From Planctomycetota bacterium (GTDB taxonomy: Bacteria > Planctomycetota > UBA1135 > GCA-002686595), in NCBI GenBank assembly GCA_020638835.1, contig JACKHV010000005.1, forward strand, positions 124,001 through 188,000: a stretch of DNA of 64,000 bases, written 5' to 3'. The notes under the pieces were generated by a model. The model saw nothing but the letters and a program-made list of their open reading frames with translations, was not told the origin of the DNA and searched no databases. The position numbers and the translations under genes were made by a program. Positions 36,078-48,307 of this stretch are shown piece by piece. Numbering within the stretch: the stretch's first letter is position 1; the number at the start of each line of letters is the position of its first letter.

Positions 36078-37019
36078 TCAGCCCGCGTCCTGCGCCGAGT
36101 CCGGCCAGAAGGCCGGGCCCCATCCGCGACTGCCCCAGAACTGGCCGAGCACTTGCGCGCCGCGCAGTCCGACGGAGCGCAGCAGGTGCCGCAGCTTCGC
36201 CGGCGTGTGCGTGCGGTTCAGGTAACGCCAGTCTTCGCGCACCTCGAAGCCGATGCCGCGCGCGACCGAGAAGACCGTCGGACGCAGGCGGTGGCCGTGG
36301 ATCTCGCGGTGGAAGGCCGCGTCGATGCGGTAGCGCTCGAAGGCCTGCCGAGGCGTGTAGTCGTGCGCGTGGAACGCGACGGCGTCAGGTACGAAGCGCA
36401 AGGTGTGCCCCGCGGTCAGCGCGCGAGCAGCCCAGGCGAAGTCTTCGCCGAACGGGACGTCGGGGAACGGAATCTCGCGGAAGACCGAGGCACGGATGGC
36501 GGACGCGACGTTGTTGAAGCGCAGCAATTCGACGCGCTCGCGTGCCGGCAGGTCCCACATGCGTCCATTGCGGTCGAGGCGCCGCGCGTGCGCGACCTGG
36601 CCCGCTTCCGGCGAGTCGAGCACGGTGCGCGCGGTCAGCGGATCGTCGCTCGGGTGCGGCAACACGCGCGCCGTCGCGCCGGCGACCGCGGGGTCCTCGA
36701 AGACCTGCGTCAAGCGCGCGAGGAAGTCCGGTCCGGAGGGCACGACGTCCTGGCTCAGGAACACGAGCAGCTCGCCGCGCGCGCGGTCCGCCGCGCGGTT
36801 GCGCGTTGCGCCGTGGCGGAAATCGGACTGCGGAATGACCTCGACGCTCGCTCCGGCGGCTTCCAGTAAGACGCGCGTCTCGTCCGTCGACGAAGAGTCG
36901 ACGGCCACGATCTCGACCTCCCCGCAGTCCACCTGCTCCGCGAGCGCGGGCAGGAGTCGAGCGAGGTCCCGGGCGCCGTTCCAGGTCGGCAGGACGATCG
37001 AAAGGCGGGGGCTCGGCAT
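36078..37019 (-). CDS. Glycosyltransferase family 2, 313 aa
   Basis: Motifs LSIVLPTWNGARDLARLL, VAVDSSSTDETRVLL, FRHGATRNRAADRARGELLVFLSQDVVP and FNNVASAIRASVFREIPFPDVPFGEDF are the same as in the N-terminal half of the 911-aa fusion protein, so the two are paralogous. YTPRQAFERYRIDAAFHREIHG is the conserved acceptor-side helix. The open frame continues upstream but overlaps antisense OPT sequence; ATG at 37019 begins the first beta strand. Same strand and 68 bp upstream of the fusion gene: a glycosyltransferase operon of three genes. Confidence 0.83.
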   Translation of the reverse strand: MPSPRLSIVLPTWNGARDLARLLPALAEQVDCGEVEIVAVDSSSTDETRVLLEAAGASVEVIPQSDFRHGATRNRAADRARGELLVFLSQDVVPSGPDFLARLTQVFEDPAVAGATARVLPHPSDDPLTARTVLDSPEAGQVAHARRLDRNGRMWDLPARERVELLRFNNVASAIRASVFREIPFPDVPFGEDFAWAARALTAGHTLRFVPDAVAFHAHDYTPRQAFERYRIDAAFHREIHGHRLRPTVFSVARGIGFEVREDWRYLNRTHTPAKLRHLLRSVGLRGAQVLGQFWGSRGWGPAFWPDSAQDAG

Positions 37020-37157
37020 GGCGCGGCCGGCGGGGCCGGAGCCGCAAAGTATAAGCCCCGATCGACCTCCGGGCCGTCTTTGCGAAAGCCCTATGTGGTC
37101 TCTACGCTCAGCGCACCACGGCCGCCCGGCCGGCTCCGTCCCCCAGCCCACGAGCGC

Positions 37158-39029
37158 ATGCAACGAGACTTCCTCCCCATCGCCTTCGGCGTCGCCATCA
37201 CCGCCGTCCTGTCCGGGACGTTCGTCATCGCGGGCCTCAAGGCGGGGATCACGCCCGGGGTCAGTCCGCTGGTCATCCTCTGCGCGTGGGGCCTCTTCTC
37301 GGCGCGGCTCAAGGGCAAGGAAGGCTCGCGCTTCCTGAACCTGACGCAGGTCGCCGGCTCGGCGGGCATGGCCGTGACGGCGGGCGTGATCTTCACCGCG
37401 CCGATCATCCAGATCCTCTACCGCGAGCGAATGGAGGCCGGCGGTCCCGGCGCGCCGACGAGCGTGCCCGAGGTCGACGTCGTCACGCTGATCGTGCTGA
37501 GCCTCGCGGGCGCGCTGATCGGCTACGGCTTCGTCGGATTGGCGACCAAGAAGTTCCTGTCCGACCCCTCGCTGCCGGCGCCCGAAGCGCGCGCTTGCGA
37601 GACGATGATCGGGTCCGCGGTCGCCGAGCGCGACAAGCGGCCGCGCATGGGTCGCTCGCTCTTCGCGTCCCTCGCTGCGGGCCTCGGGGCTACGCTGGCG
37701 GTCAAGATGGGCGCGCTCGCGGGGGCCTTCACGGTCTTCGAGAAGCAGCGCGGCGACCAGAACTTCGCCGCGCGCCTGCCGCTCGACGCGATGTTGATCG
37801 GCATCGGAGGACTGTTGACGCTGCCGACCGCGCTGCTCGTCTTCGGCGGCGCGATGGTGCGCATGCTCGGCGAGGGCTGGCTCGTGGGCTTGGAGCCCGG
37901 CACCGACCTCTACCAGTCCTTCCTCGGCGCCACGCACGGCAATACGGACCCGACGATGCGCTGGGCCGGCGGCGCGACGATGCTCGTGGCGGTGATCTAC
38001 TCGCTGTTCAAGTTCATGGGGCCGCGCGCGAAGACGCAGCAGGTCGAGGTCGGCGACACGTCGATCCTCGAGGTCGACGCCGTCATGCGGACCAGACTGC
38101 GGGCGACGATCGTCATCGGCGTCTTCCTGCTGCTCGGGTGGCTGTTCTGGAAGGAAGGCGGCATCGACCTCTTCTCGGTCAGCATGTCCGTCACGATCCT
38201 GATCATGGCGATGCTGATGGTCACGCTCGGCGCGATCCTCTCGCTGCAGATCGGCTCGTCGGCTTCGCCGGTCTCGGGCACGATTTTCGTGACGACGCTC
38301 GTGCTCTGCCTGGTGACGCTCGCGACGCGCGCCGACATCGGCATCGAGGACGTCCAGCTCCTGACTCCGCTCGTCGTCGGCGCGTGCGTGGCCGTCTGCA
38401 CGGCGAACGACTCGAGCCAGGACTACAAGACCATCCAGCTGTGCGGCGTGCGCGTGCAGGACGGCTTCCTGGCACAGCTGCTCGGACTGGTCGTCGGCTG
38501 CGTCATCGTTCCGATCGTGCTGTACGTCGCGCACAACGCGTACGTGCTCGGAAGCGACGCCCTTCCCGCGCCGCAGGGCAAGATGTTCTCGACGCTGATC
38601 GAGGGCCTTCTACTCGACAGCAACCTGCCGATCGTCCCGATCTACTTCGGACTCGGGCTCGGCGTGCTCGCGGTAGTGATGGAGATCGTCGCAACCAAGC
38701 GCGGCATGATGTTGCCCGCCATGGCGCTCGCGGTGGGCATCTACCTGCCCGCGGTGCTCGGCATCGGCATCCTGATCGGCGGGCTCTTCCGCTGGCTCGG
38801 CGAGCGCGGCGCGGAGAAGCAGACGAACGAGTCGATCCTGACCGCGGCCGGCCTGATCACGGGATCAGCGCTGCTCGAGCTGATCCTGGGCGTGATGATC
38901 CTCGGCGGCTTCCAGGAGGAGAGCTTGGAACTCCTCCACGGCGTGCCGCACTGGACGGCGCTGATCGGCATCGTCGGCGTGGGCGCGCTGCTCTACTACA
39001 ACTCGGTGCAGCGCCGCGTGAGGTCCTGA
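37158..39029 (+). CDS. OPT superfamily oligopeptide/metal-chelate transporter, 623 aa
   Basis: Polytopic membrane protein with about 14-16 hydrophobic segments. GTFVIAGLKAGITPGVSPLVIL, TQVAGSAGMAVTAGVIFTAP, SLPAPEARACETMIG, and near the centre QIGSSASPVSGTIFVTTLVLCLV, ANDSSQDYKTIQLCGVRVQDG are typical of the prokaryotic OPT family. Substrates of relatives are oligopeptides or iron-siderophore chelates, driven by protons. Start ATG 37158 directly begins the first helix. Divergent from the glycosyltransferases; its stop is inside palindrome P3. Confidence 0.85.
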   Translation: MQRDFLPIAFGVAITAVLSGTFVIAGLKAGITPGVSPLVILCAWGLFSARLKGKEGSRFLNLTQVAGSAGMAVTAGVIFTAPIIQILYRERMEAGGPGAPTSVPEVDVVTLIVLSLAGALIGYGFVGLATKKFLSDPSLPAPEARACETMIGSAVAERDKRPRMGRSLFASLAAGLGATLAVKMGALAGAFTVFEKQRGDQNFAARLPLDAMLIGIGGLLTLPTALLVFGGAMVRMLGEGWLVGLEPGTDLYQSFLGATHGNTDPTMRWAGGATMLVAVIYSLFKFMGPRAKTQQVEVGDTSILEVDAVMRTRLRATIVIGVFLLLGWLFWKEGGIDLFSVSMSVTILIMAMLMVTLGAILSLQIGSSASPVSGTIFVTTLVLCLVTLATRADIGIEDVQLLTPLVVGACVAVCTANDSSQDYKTIQLCGVRVQDGFLAQLLGLVVGCVIVPIVLYVAHNAYVLGSDALPAPQGKMFSTLIEGLLLDSNLPIVPIYFGLGLGVLAVVMEIVATKRGMMLPAMALAVGIYLPAVLGIGILIGGLFRWLGERGAEKQTNESILTAAGLITGSALLELILGVMILGGFQEESLELLHGVPHWTALIGIVGVGALLYYNSVQRRVRS

Positions 39030-39119
39030 GAAGTACGGTTTCGTTTTCCAATAAGCGCCCGCGCCGAAGGCGCGGGCGCGCTTATATTGGAAAAACGAAC
39101 GCGGTACCGTACTTCTCAG
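39026..39119. repeat. Palindrome P3 between OPT and nuclease genes
   Basis: 94 bp with both flanking TGA stops as mirror images at its ends. The right arm (rev. comp. CTGAGAAGTACGGTACCGCG, TTCGTTTTTCCAATATAAG...) is collinear with P2's outer arm; the left arm is the same sequence with short losses (ACCGCG, one T, TA, GC). The inner stem GCGCCCGCGCC/GGCGCGGGCGC differs from P2. The loop is GAA or similar. It probably folds into one long hairpin with bulges. Confidence 0.92.
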
Positions 39120-40051
39120 CGGCCGCAGAGCTCGCGGTAGTTGCACGAACTGCACTCGCGCGAGCCTTCCTCGACCATCGGGAACTCCTCGGCGTCGCCC
39201 ATGCCCTGGTCGGCGTCGAAGTGCACGGCGCGCATCTCCGCGAGCGTCGTCTCGACGCGGTCCATCACGGGTTCCATGTCCGCCTCACTGAACTGCATGC
39301 GCTCGAGCTGGCGCGTCGGCAGGTAGGCGTCGACGCAGAAGCACTCGTCGGGCTTCGCCCCCCACTTCTCACCGGCGTAGAAGACGTAGACGGCGAGCTG
39401 GAAGCGGTCCTGTTCGCGCGGGTTGCCGGTCTTCCAGTCGTAGATCATGATCTCGCGCTCGCCGTTCCGCGCGCGGCGGAAGGCGAAGTCGGGGATCGCG
39501 AAGGCCTTCGTGCCGAAGAGTTCGATCGTGCCCATCTCTTCGAGCGCGAGGTAGTCCTTCGGATCGGCGTCGCGCACCTCCGCGAGCTCGGGCATCTCGA
39601 AGAAGGCCTGCACGCCTTCCTCGATGCGCTTGCGATAGCGCGTGCCGTACTCGCCGGCGGCGCCCGACGCCTCGTCGATGCGGTCCTCGCCGTAGTGGTG
39701 CTCCGCGAGGTGCGTCAGCTTGCTGGGCTGTGAGCGCCAGAGGCCGTCGCGCGAGGTCTTGTAGCCTTCGCGCATGCGCGTCACCGCAGCCTGCGTCACC
39801 TCTTCGGGACCGAGCGCGCGCCCCTCGGCCTTCGCCTTGAACCAGCCCTCCAGCGCCGTGTGCAGGCAGTCGCCCGCGAGCATCGGCAGGCGCGTCATCT
39901 TCTTCAGCAGGTAGGCGCGCTTGCGCTCTTCCGGCGCAGTCCGCTCCCAGCCGCGCCAGGAGAGGTAGTAGTCGATGTAGTACTTGCGCCGGCACGCGCG
40001 GAAGGTGCCGGCACGCGAGACGGACCAGGAGAGCTCGTGGACGATGGCCAT
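39116..40051 (-). CDS. PD-(D/E)XK nuclease with probable 4Fe-4S cluster (Cas4/AddB-like), 311 aa
   Basis: Nuclease core: AGDCLHTALEGWF (His motif), IPDFAFRRA (Asp) and IYDWKTGNPREQDRFQLAVYVFYA (D-x-K, then Q motif). One Cys near residue 20 (FRACRRKYY) plus three at the end (ECSSCNYRELC, C-x2-C-x5-C) reproduce the four-Cys cluster of AddB/Cas4/RecB-type nucleases. Such enzymes cut single-stranded DNA ends. No helicase or CRISPR genes are adjacent; instead spoVR-yeaH-prkA lie upstream on the same strand with a 39-bp gap. Substrate process unknown. Confidence 0.83.
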   Translation of the reverse strand: MAIVHELSWSVSRAGTFRACRRKYYIDYYLSWRGWERTAPEERKRAYLLKKMTRLPMLAGDCLHTALEGWFKAKAEGRALGPEEVTQAAVTRMREGYKTSRDGLWRSQPSKLTHLAEHHYGEDRIDEASGAAGEYGTRYRKRIEEGVQAFFEMPELAEVRDADPKDYLALEEMGTIELFGTKAFAIPDFAFRRARNGEREIMIYDWKTGNPREQDRFQLAVYVFYAGEKWGAKPDECFCVDAYLPTRQLERMQFSEADMEPVMDRVETTLAEMRAVHFDADQGMGDAEEFPMVEEGSRECSSCNYRELCGR

Positions 40052-40090
40052 GCGGTCAGCCTACGGCTTCACGTCGCGCGAGTCATCCGC

Positions 40091-41515
40091 TCACGAAGCG
40101 CGGCGGGCGTCGTCGTCGTCTTCGTCCCGCGCGGGGACCGAGCCGTCCTCGTCGGTCTCGTAGACCTGCACGCCGTCTTCGTCCGCGCACAGCAGCCGCC
40201 CCTGCCCCTCTTCCTGCGTCAGCAGGTTGACCGGGCGCTTCCAGAGTTCGCGGACCTGCTCGAGCGTCTTCGCCGCGGCGTCGAGCTGCAGATCGCGACC
40301 GTCGTGCCGGTGACGCAGGTAGAGCTCACCGCGACCCTCGTGGTCGGCATCGACCAGCTCGATCTGCGGCAGCCCGCCCCAGGTCAGGTTGGTCAAGAGC
40401 TGGCTCTTCACCTTCGTCCAGTCGCGGTCGACGACCTCGACGCGGCCTGTGCGCTGGTTCTTGCCGTAGACGTAGAGTCCGTGCCGTTCGGCGAACTCCT
40501 CGTCGATCACGGCGTCGATGAAGCTCGTGTCGTTGTGCACCGCGCGCATGTGGAAGAGATCCTTGCCGGAGCGCTCCGCGTGGCGGAACAGCTCGATGCC
40601 CATCTTGTACGGGTTCAGCTGCCCGGGGCTGGCCATCGTCGCGCCGGAGTGACAGTCGGCGAAGTCGATGATCTCGTCGGGGCCCGCAACGGCGCGCGTC
40701 ATGATGCGACTGTGCCAGAAGGAGGCCCAGCCCTCGTTCATGATCTTCGTCATGCGTTGCGGCATGAAGTAGTACGCCTCGGCGCGCACGATGCGCACGA
40801 TGTCGCGCTGCCAGGGCTCGAGGTCGGCGGCTTCGGCGAGGAAGCCGAGGATGTCGAAGGTCGGCGGCTTCGACGGGCCGTCGTACTTCTTCGGCTCCGT
40901 CGCGCGTCGGACCGCTCCGCCGGAGACCGCCTCGAAGGCCGCGCGCGCGCGCTCGGACTGGTTGCCGCCCGTCCGCTTCGGCTTGCCGGCGCGCAGCTCG
41001 CGCAGCGGCAGGAAGGGATCGGTCAGGTTGTCGAGCGCCATGGCGATGTCGAGGAAGCGCTCGACCTCCTCCTGCCCGACGGCCTCGATGTACCGGCGCA
41101 CGCGCATCGCGTGCGACTCCATCAAGTCGACCATCTTGCGCTCGGTCGCCGAGAACCAGACGTTGTGCTTGAAGAAGTCCGCGTGCCCGAAGACGTGCGC
41201 GATGACGAGCTTCTGCTCGAGCAGGGAGTTCGACCGCACCAGGTAGGCGTAGGTCGGGTCGTTGTTGATCACGAGCTCGTAGATCTTCGAGAGACCCCAC
41301 GAGTAGCCCTTCTCGAGGCGCTCGTACTCCATGCCGAAGCGCCACGAGGCGTAGCGCACCGGGAAGCCGCTGTAGGCCGCGAGTGCGTTGACGTCGCGCG
41401 CGTCGTAACCCTGGAAGACGACCTCGAAGAAGTCGAGCCCGGCGTCGCGCGCGATCGCCTCGATCTGCAGGGCGATCGGCTTCAGCGCGGAAGGCAGGTT
41501 CTTGACGTGCACCAT
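40091..41515 (-). CDS. spoVR: SpoVR family protein (YcgB-like), 474 aa
   Basis: Matches the SpoVR/YcgB family: YASWRFGMEYERLEKGYSWGLSKIYELVINNDPTYAYL, VIAHVFGHADFFKHNVWFS, EAYYFMPQRMTKIMNEGWASFWH, CHSGATMASPGQLNPYKMGIELF. Conserved His/Glu residues suggest a metal site but the biochemical role is unknown; in Bacillus it affects spore cortex, in E. coli it is in the stationary-phase regulon. Start is ATG 41515, 2 bp after the yeaH stop. Acidic C-terminus (DEDDDDA). Confidence 0.93.
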   Translation of the reverse strand: MVHVKNLPSALKPIALQIEAIARDAGLDFFEVVFQGYDARDVNALAAYSGFPVRYASWRFGMEYERLEKGYSWGLSKIYELVINNDPTYAYLVRSNSLLEQKLVIAHVFGHADFFKHNVWFSATERKMVDLMESHAMRVRRYIEAVGQEEVERFLDIAMALDNLTDPFLPLRELRAGKPKRTGGNQSERARAAFEAVSGGAVRRATEPKKYDGPSKPPTFDILGFLAEAADLEPWQRDIVRIVRAEAYYFMPQRMTKIMNEGWASFWHSRIMTRAVAGPDEIIDFADCHSGATMASPGQLNPYKMGIELFRHAERSGKDLFHMRAVHNDTSFIDAVIDEEFAERHGLYVYGKNQRTGRVEVVDRDWTKVKSQLLTNLTWGGLPQIELVDADHEGRGELYLRHRHDGRDLQLDAAAKTLEQVRELWKRPVNLLTQEEGQGRLLCADEDGVQVYETDEDGSVPARDEDDDDARRAS

Positions 41516-41517
41516 CG

Positions 41518-42624
41518 TCAGCGCCCCTTGCCCAGGAAGATGCGGATCGCCTCGGCGATGCCCTCGCGGTCGTCGACGTTCGCCGTGACGAGACGCTCGG
41601 AGTCCTGCAGGCTGCTGTCGAGATCCTTCTTGAACTGACCGGAACCGTAAGCGCTCTTCACCTGTCCGTAACAGAATTGGTTCACGCGCGGCAGGATCTC
41701 GTCTCGCAGCAAGCCCACGCAGCGCTCGGTGTCGCGTGCGGACCAGTTGTCACCGTCCGAGTAGTGGAAGGGGTAGATGTTCCAGTCCTCGGGCCGGAAG
41801 CGTTCCTGGATCTGCGCGAGGCACAGGTCGTACGCCGAGCTGATCTTCGTCCCGCCCGACTCGCGCAGGTGGAAGAAGGTCTCTTGGTCCACGACCTTCG
41901 CCACGGCGTCGTGCACGATGTAGACGACCTCGAGGTTGTCGTACTGGCTGCGCAGCCAGGTGTCGATCCAGAAGGCCTTGATGCGCACGATGTCCTTCTG
42001 CTCGCGACCCATCGAACCGGACACGTCCATGATGTGGAAGATCACTGCGGACGACTCCGGCCGCGGGTTCTCCTTGCGCCAGCGCATGCGCTCGTCCTCG
42101 CGGACGGGCACGACCTTCGGCGCGAGCGGATCCCAGTCACCGCTGGCGATCGTGCGGCGCAGCGCGTTCTTGTAGGTGCGGCGGAAGTGGCGCAGCGACT
42201 TCGGACCGGTCGAACGGATGCCGGTGTAGCGCCCGCCGTCGGCGGAGAGCAGCCTGTCGCCGCGCGGCTCGATGTTCGGCAGCTCGAGCTCCTGGCCGAG
42301 CATCTCCGCCAGCTCGTCGAGCTCGACGTCGACCTCGAGGATGTGCTGCCCGGGGTTCTCCCCCGCACCGCCGGCGCCGTCGCCGTCCTGCGCGTCGCCG
42401 TCGACGGGTTGTCCCTTCTTGCCGGGGCCCTGGCCGACGCCCTGCTTCTTGTTGTCGCCGAAGCGGAAACGCGGCAGCTCGATCTGCGGCACCGGGATCG
42501 AGACCGTCTTGTCCCCGCGCCGACCGAGCAGTTCGGTCGACGAGAGGTACTTGCGCAGATCCTCGCGGATGCGTCCGCGGACGATCTCGCGGAAGCGCGA
42601 GCGGTCTCGTTCGATGCGGTACAT
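41518..42624 (-). CDS. yeaH: YeaH/DUF444 von Willebrand A-like protein, 368 aa
   Basis: vWA domain with MIDAS motif IMDVSGSMGREQKD (DxSxS) and the DUF444 blocks FHLRESGGTKISSAYDLCL, and HYSDGDNWSARDTERCV. The N-terminus (IERDRSRFREIVRGRIREDLRKY) is as in E. coli YeaH. A Gly/Asp/Gln-rich linker lies at about 58-90. It is always linked with PrkA; vWA proteins often act as adaptors in complexes with MoxR/AAA ATPases, and PrkA has an AAA-like kinase domain. Spacing 2 bp on both sides. Confidence 0.93.
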   Translation of the reverse strand: MYRIERDRSRFREIVRGRIREDLRKYLSSTELLGRRGDKTVSIPVPQIELPRFRFGDNKKQGVGQGPGKKGQPVDGDAQDGDGAGGAGENPGQHILEVDVELDELAEMLGQELELPNIEPRGDRLLSADGGRYTGIRSTGPKSLRHFRRTYKNALRRTIASGDWDPLAPKVVPVREDERMRWRKENPRPESSAVIFHIMDVSGSMGREQKDIVRIKAFWIDTWLRSQYDNLEVVYIVHDAVAKVVDQETFFHLRESGGTKISSAYDLCLAQIQERFRPEDWNIYPFHYSDGDNWSARDTERCVGLLRDEILPRVNQFCYGQVKSAYGSGQFKKDLDSSLQDSERLVTANVDDREGIAEAIRIFLGKGR

Positions 42625-42626
42625 GT

Positions 42627-44669
<2,043 letters not shown>

Positions 44670-44972
44670 GGGATTCACGTTCTGAGGCCGCGCACGGGCG
44701 CGGAACGGGCGGTCGGAGGAAGTGCTGGTCCTCCTTCGACCAGCCCACTCCGCGGCATGAGCCCTCGCTGCGGTCGCCCCTGGGAGTGGTCCGTGGATGG
44801 GAGGAGCAGCGCCCTTCTCATGGACCCACTTCGCGGCGCACTCAGCACCCGGAAGCGCTTTCCCCCCGCCGTAGCGCCCTTTCCGCGGCGTGCGACGCCC
44901 TCGGCGCGGCCCTTCCCAGCGTCCGGAAAGTTCCGCGCCCCGGCGACTTTCCGCGTTCGCTATCCTGCCGGG
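44670..44972. promoter_or_regulatory. Divergent intergenic region prkA / M28-like gene
   Basis: 303 bp without a supportable gene. It should contain both promoters. A self-complementary stretch CTGGTCCTCCTTCGACCAG at 44724-44742 could form a hairpin; TTCGCTATCCTG at about 44959-44969 precedes the M28-like start. No good consensus -35/-10 or regulatory word is clear. Confidence 0.3.
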
Positions 44973-45911
44973 ATGCACCGCCTCTTCTGCCTGCTCGCCG
45001 TCCTCGCCGTCGCCTGCACCAACGGCGAAGCCCAGTCGCCGAAAGACGAGTCCCCTCCCGCGCTCGACAGGACCTTCGACGCGAAGCGCGCCTGGGACCA
45101 CCTCGCGGCACAGGTCGCCATCGGCCCCCGCGAGTCCGGCAGCGAGGGCGCCGAGAAGACGCGCAAGCACATCGAGGAAGCGCTCACCGCCGCCGGCTTG
45201 CGCCCCGTGCGCGAGAGCTTCCAGTCGCAGACGCCCATCGGCCCGATCGACTTCGCGAACGTCTACGCCGACCTCGTCGGCACGGGCGGAGACGAACAAG
45301 CGATCTTCGTGATCGCCTCGCACTTCGACACGAAGCGGCTCGGACCCGACTTCGTCGGCGCGAACGACGGCGGCTCCAGCACGGCCGTGCTGCTCGAGCT
45401 CGCGCGCGTGATGGCCACCGCGGATCGGCGCCCCGTCACCTACCGCTTCCTGTTCCTCGACGGCGAGGAAGCCGTGAACCACAGCTGGCGCGACCCCGAC
45501 AACCGCTACGGCTCGAGGCACCACGTCGAGCAGCTGAAGAACACGAGCGTGGGCCAGCGCGTCAAGCTCTGCGTGCTGCTCGACATGGTCGGCGACAAGG
45601 ACCTGAAGTTCACGCAGGACGAGTACTCGACCACGGAAGTCGTGCGCCTCTTCGAGAAGGCGGGCAAGGCCGGCGGACTCGGCAAGCACCTGTGGGCGAA
45701 GCGCATGCCGATCCTGGACGACCACATCTCGTTCAGCGAAGGCCTCTCGATCCCCGTCATCGACCTGATCGACTTCGAGTACGGGCCGCGGAACAAGTAC
45801 TGGCACACGAAGGAAGACTCGCTCGACAAGTGCTCCAAGGAGAGCCTCGAGGCCACCGGCCGGCTCGTGCTGCTCACGCTCCCCGAGCTCGAAGCGCGCT
45901 ACGGCCGCTGA
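44973..45911 (+). CDS. M28 family lipoprotein, glutaminyl-peptide cyclotransferase-like, 312 aa
   Basis: Lipobox LAVLAVAC at about residue 15. Metal and active-site blocks: FVIASHFDTKRLG, GANDGGSSTAVLLELARVM, RFLFLDGEEAVNHSW, LLDMVGDKD and YWHTKEDSLDKCS. The single D in ANDGG and EEA pattern with short length favour the glutaminyl cyclase branch of M28 rather than aminopeptidases. Those enzymes convert N-terminal Gln to pyroglutamate. Exported and lipid-anchored by prediction. Divergent from prkA; followed by an intrinsic terminator. Confidence 0.82.
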   Translation: MHRLFCLLAVLAVACTNGEAQSPKDESPPALDRTFDAKRAWDHLAAQVAIGPRESGSEGAEKTRKHIEEALTAAGLRPVRESFQSQTPIGPIDFANVYADLVGTGGDEQAIFVIASHFDTKRLGPDFVGANDGGSSTAVLLELARVMATADRRPVTYRFLFLDGEEAVNHSWRDPDNRYGSRHHVEQLKNTSVGQRVKLCVLLDMVGDKDLKFTQDEYSTTEVVRLFEKAGKAGGLGKHLWAKRMPILDDHISFSEGLSIPVIDLIDFEYGPRNKYWHTKEDSLDKCSKESLEATGRLVLLTLPELEARYGR

Positions 45912-45939
45912 CGCGCGATCCACGCCGCGACCCGAGCAA

Positions 45940-45976
45940 GACGGCCCCCCGCGCCAGAGTGACGCGGGGGGCCGTC
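45940..45976 (+). terminator. Terminator between M28-like and desaturase genes
   Basis: A 14-bp perfect GC-rich stem (GACGGCCCCCCGCG at 45940-45953, complement at 45963-45976) with a 9-base loop lies between convergent stops at 45911 and 45998. Ordinary in size, in contrast to P1-P3. It may act in both directions. Confidence 0.75.
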
Positions 45977-45997
45977 TCGTGTGATCCGCCTCGACGC

Positions 45998-46861
<864 letters not shown>

Positions 46862-47178
46862 GATCGAGCTCGGCGCGAAGAAACGGGTCTCCGCCAGTGC
46901 TGTCGACGTCTCGCGCGGGGGGGTTGAGTCCAGATCGGCCGGGTCTCCGGAAGCACGTTCCGGCCGGGAAGCCTAGCAACGGGGGGTGCCCCGAACCAGG
47001 CTGCCGCGGACCGCTCAGCCGCGTAGAGTACGGCCCGCGGGCGGAAGATGGGCGCCCGAATCCCCTCGCAACAGGCCTCGGGCCGCGTCCATGCCGCGGA
47101 CGCCCCCAAAAACGCCCCTGGAGGCCCCGCGGAGGGGGTCTCCTCAGCCCGGATTCACGCCCCGCAAGGCGCGGCGAA
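46862..47178. promoter_or_regulatory. Intergenic region between desaturase and the asnB remnant
   Basis: 317 bp without a gene, between two minus-strand genes. It contains the desaturase promoter by position. A hairpin GGAGGCCCC..GGGGGTCTCC at about 47119-47142 may terminate the asnB transcript. I see no clear promoter consensus. Confidence 0.3.
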
Positions 47179-48307
47179 TCAACCGAACCAGCGGTCGCCC
47201 CAGCGGGCCAGGTTCAGCATCGGCCAGGCGTAGTTCCAGTGCCGCGCCGGGTCAAACGCGACGGCCTCCAACGCGGGGCGCTGGAAGAGCGTCCGGGCGA
47301 AGGGCGACTCGACGAGACGCCCGCCTTCCTCCGCGAGCCACGCCTGGAAGGGCAGCGGGAAGGAGGCCTTCGGCCGCGTGCGGACCTCTTCCGGCACGAG
47401 ACCGCGCGCGACCTCGCGCAGGCAGCGCTTCGTGCGCGGCTCGCGGACGACGGCGGTGCCCCCGCCCCCCACCGCGACCAGGCTCGCCGCCGGCTCGTAC
47501 TTGACCGACATGGGGAAGCTCTCGGCGACGCGCATCAGCTCGACGTCGGCGAAGGGCGTGCGGCCTTCGACCGAAGCGAGCATGGTCGCCGTGTCGAGGC
47601 GCTGTAGCAGCCCCGAGAGGTTCATGCGGCGCAGGAAGCGCGCGTGCGCGTCGATCGCGGTCGCGTGCGGGCCGGCCTCTTCGACGCACTCTTCGAAGAT
47701 GCGCGCGTACTCGCTCAGCAGGAAGCGGTCGCCCTCGAGTGCGTCCCAGACGAACGCGCTGAAGAGCCCGCCCTTGTCCATCGGCGAGACCCACGAAGTC
47801 GTGGCGAGCTGGAACTCGCCGCCGCGCGAGTCGGTCGGACGGTCCGCGCACAGGCGGTAGAGCGCGTCCATCGGACCTTCGTAGCCGGCGAGCAACTCGT
47901 CCGCGCCTTCGCCCGAGAGCGTCACGATGCAGTCGTCCTCGCGCAGCCGCGTCGCGACGCGGTGGATGGCGACCTCGTTCGGCGTCGAAGGCGGAACGCC
48001 CAGCTCTACAAGCGATCGTCGAAGAAGTCCGACGCCCGCGCGCCTGGGTGTGGAGCTGAGCTGCCGGCGCTGCCAGCGGGTCAGTCGCCGCCTGCTCGTC
48101 GTCGCCTCGGCGCCGCGCAGTAGCGCGCAGCTGCCCAGTGTTCGCGCGAGCGCGATACCGCGCTGTCGAGTCCGCCGAGAGCAGCGCAGACGGGACGTCG
48201 GCGTGGGTGACTGATCCCAGCGCGAGCCTCGCCGCTTGGGGCGCAGCGCCGTCAGGTATCGCCGTGATGCAGGATCGTGCTTCTCCCGGCTCGATTACCT
48301 TGCGCGC
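47179..48307 (-). pseudogene. Second, partly decayed copy of the asparagine-synthetase 3' part
   Basis: Bases 47370-47930 nearly match 48312-48855 of the upstream gene (only about three amino-acid differences over some 176 residues). 47930-48300 is homologous to about 48855-49312 but carries many small deletions and frameshifts, e.g. HADVPSALLSADS for HADVPVCTLLSGGLDS. The segment then continues to the natural C-terminus (EEVRTRPKASFPLPFQAWLAEEGGRLVE...DRWFG), which the upstream copy has lost. A GTG at 47925 could start a 248-aa open frame but there is no evidence it is translated. Confidence 0.8.

Noticed and set aside
45940..45976. A fifth member of the giant palindrome family
   Set aside because: It is a normal 14-bp terminator, does not contain GGYACSGTAC and does not include the stop codons.
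47926..48294. A separate new gene between the two asnB copies
   Set aside because: The bases align with the middle of asnB with many small gaps; no frame stays open in a sensible way.
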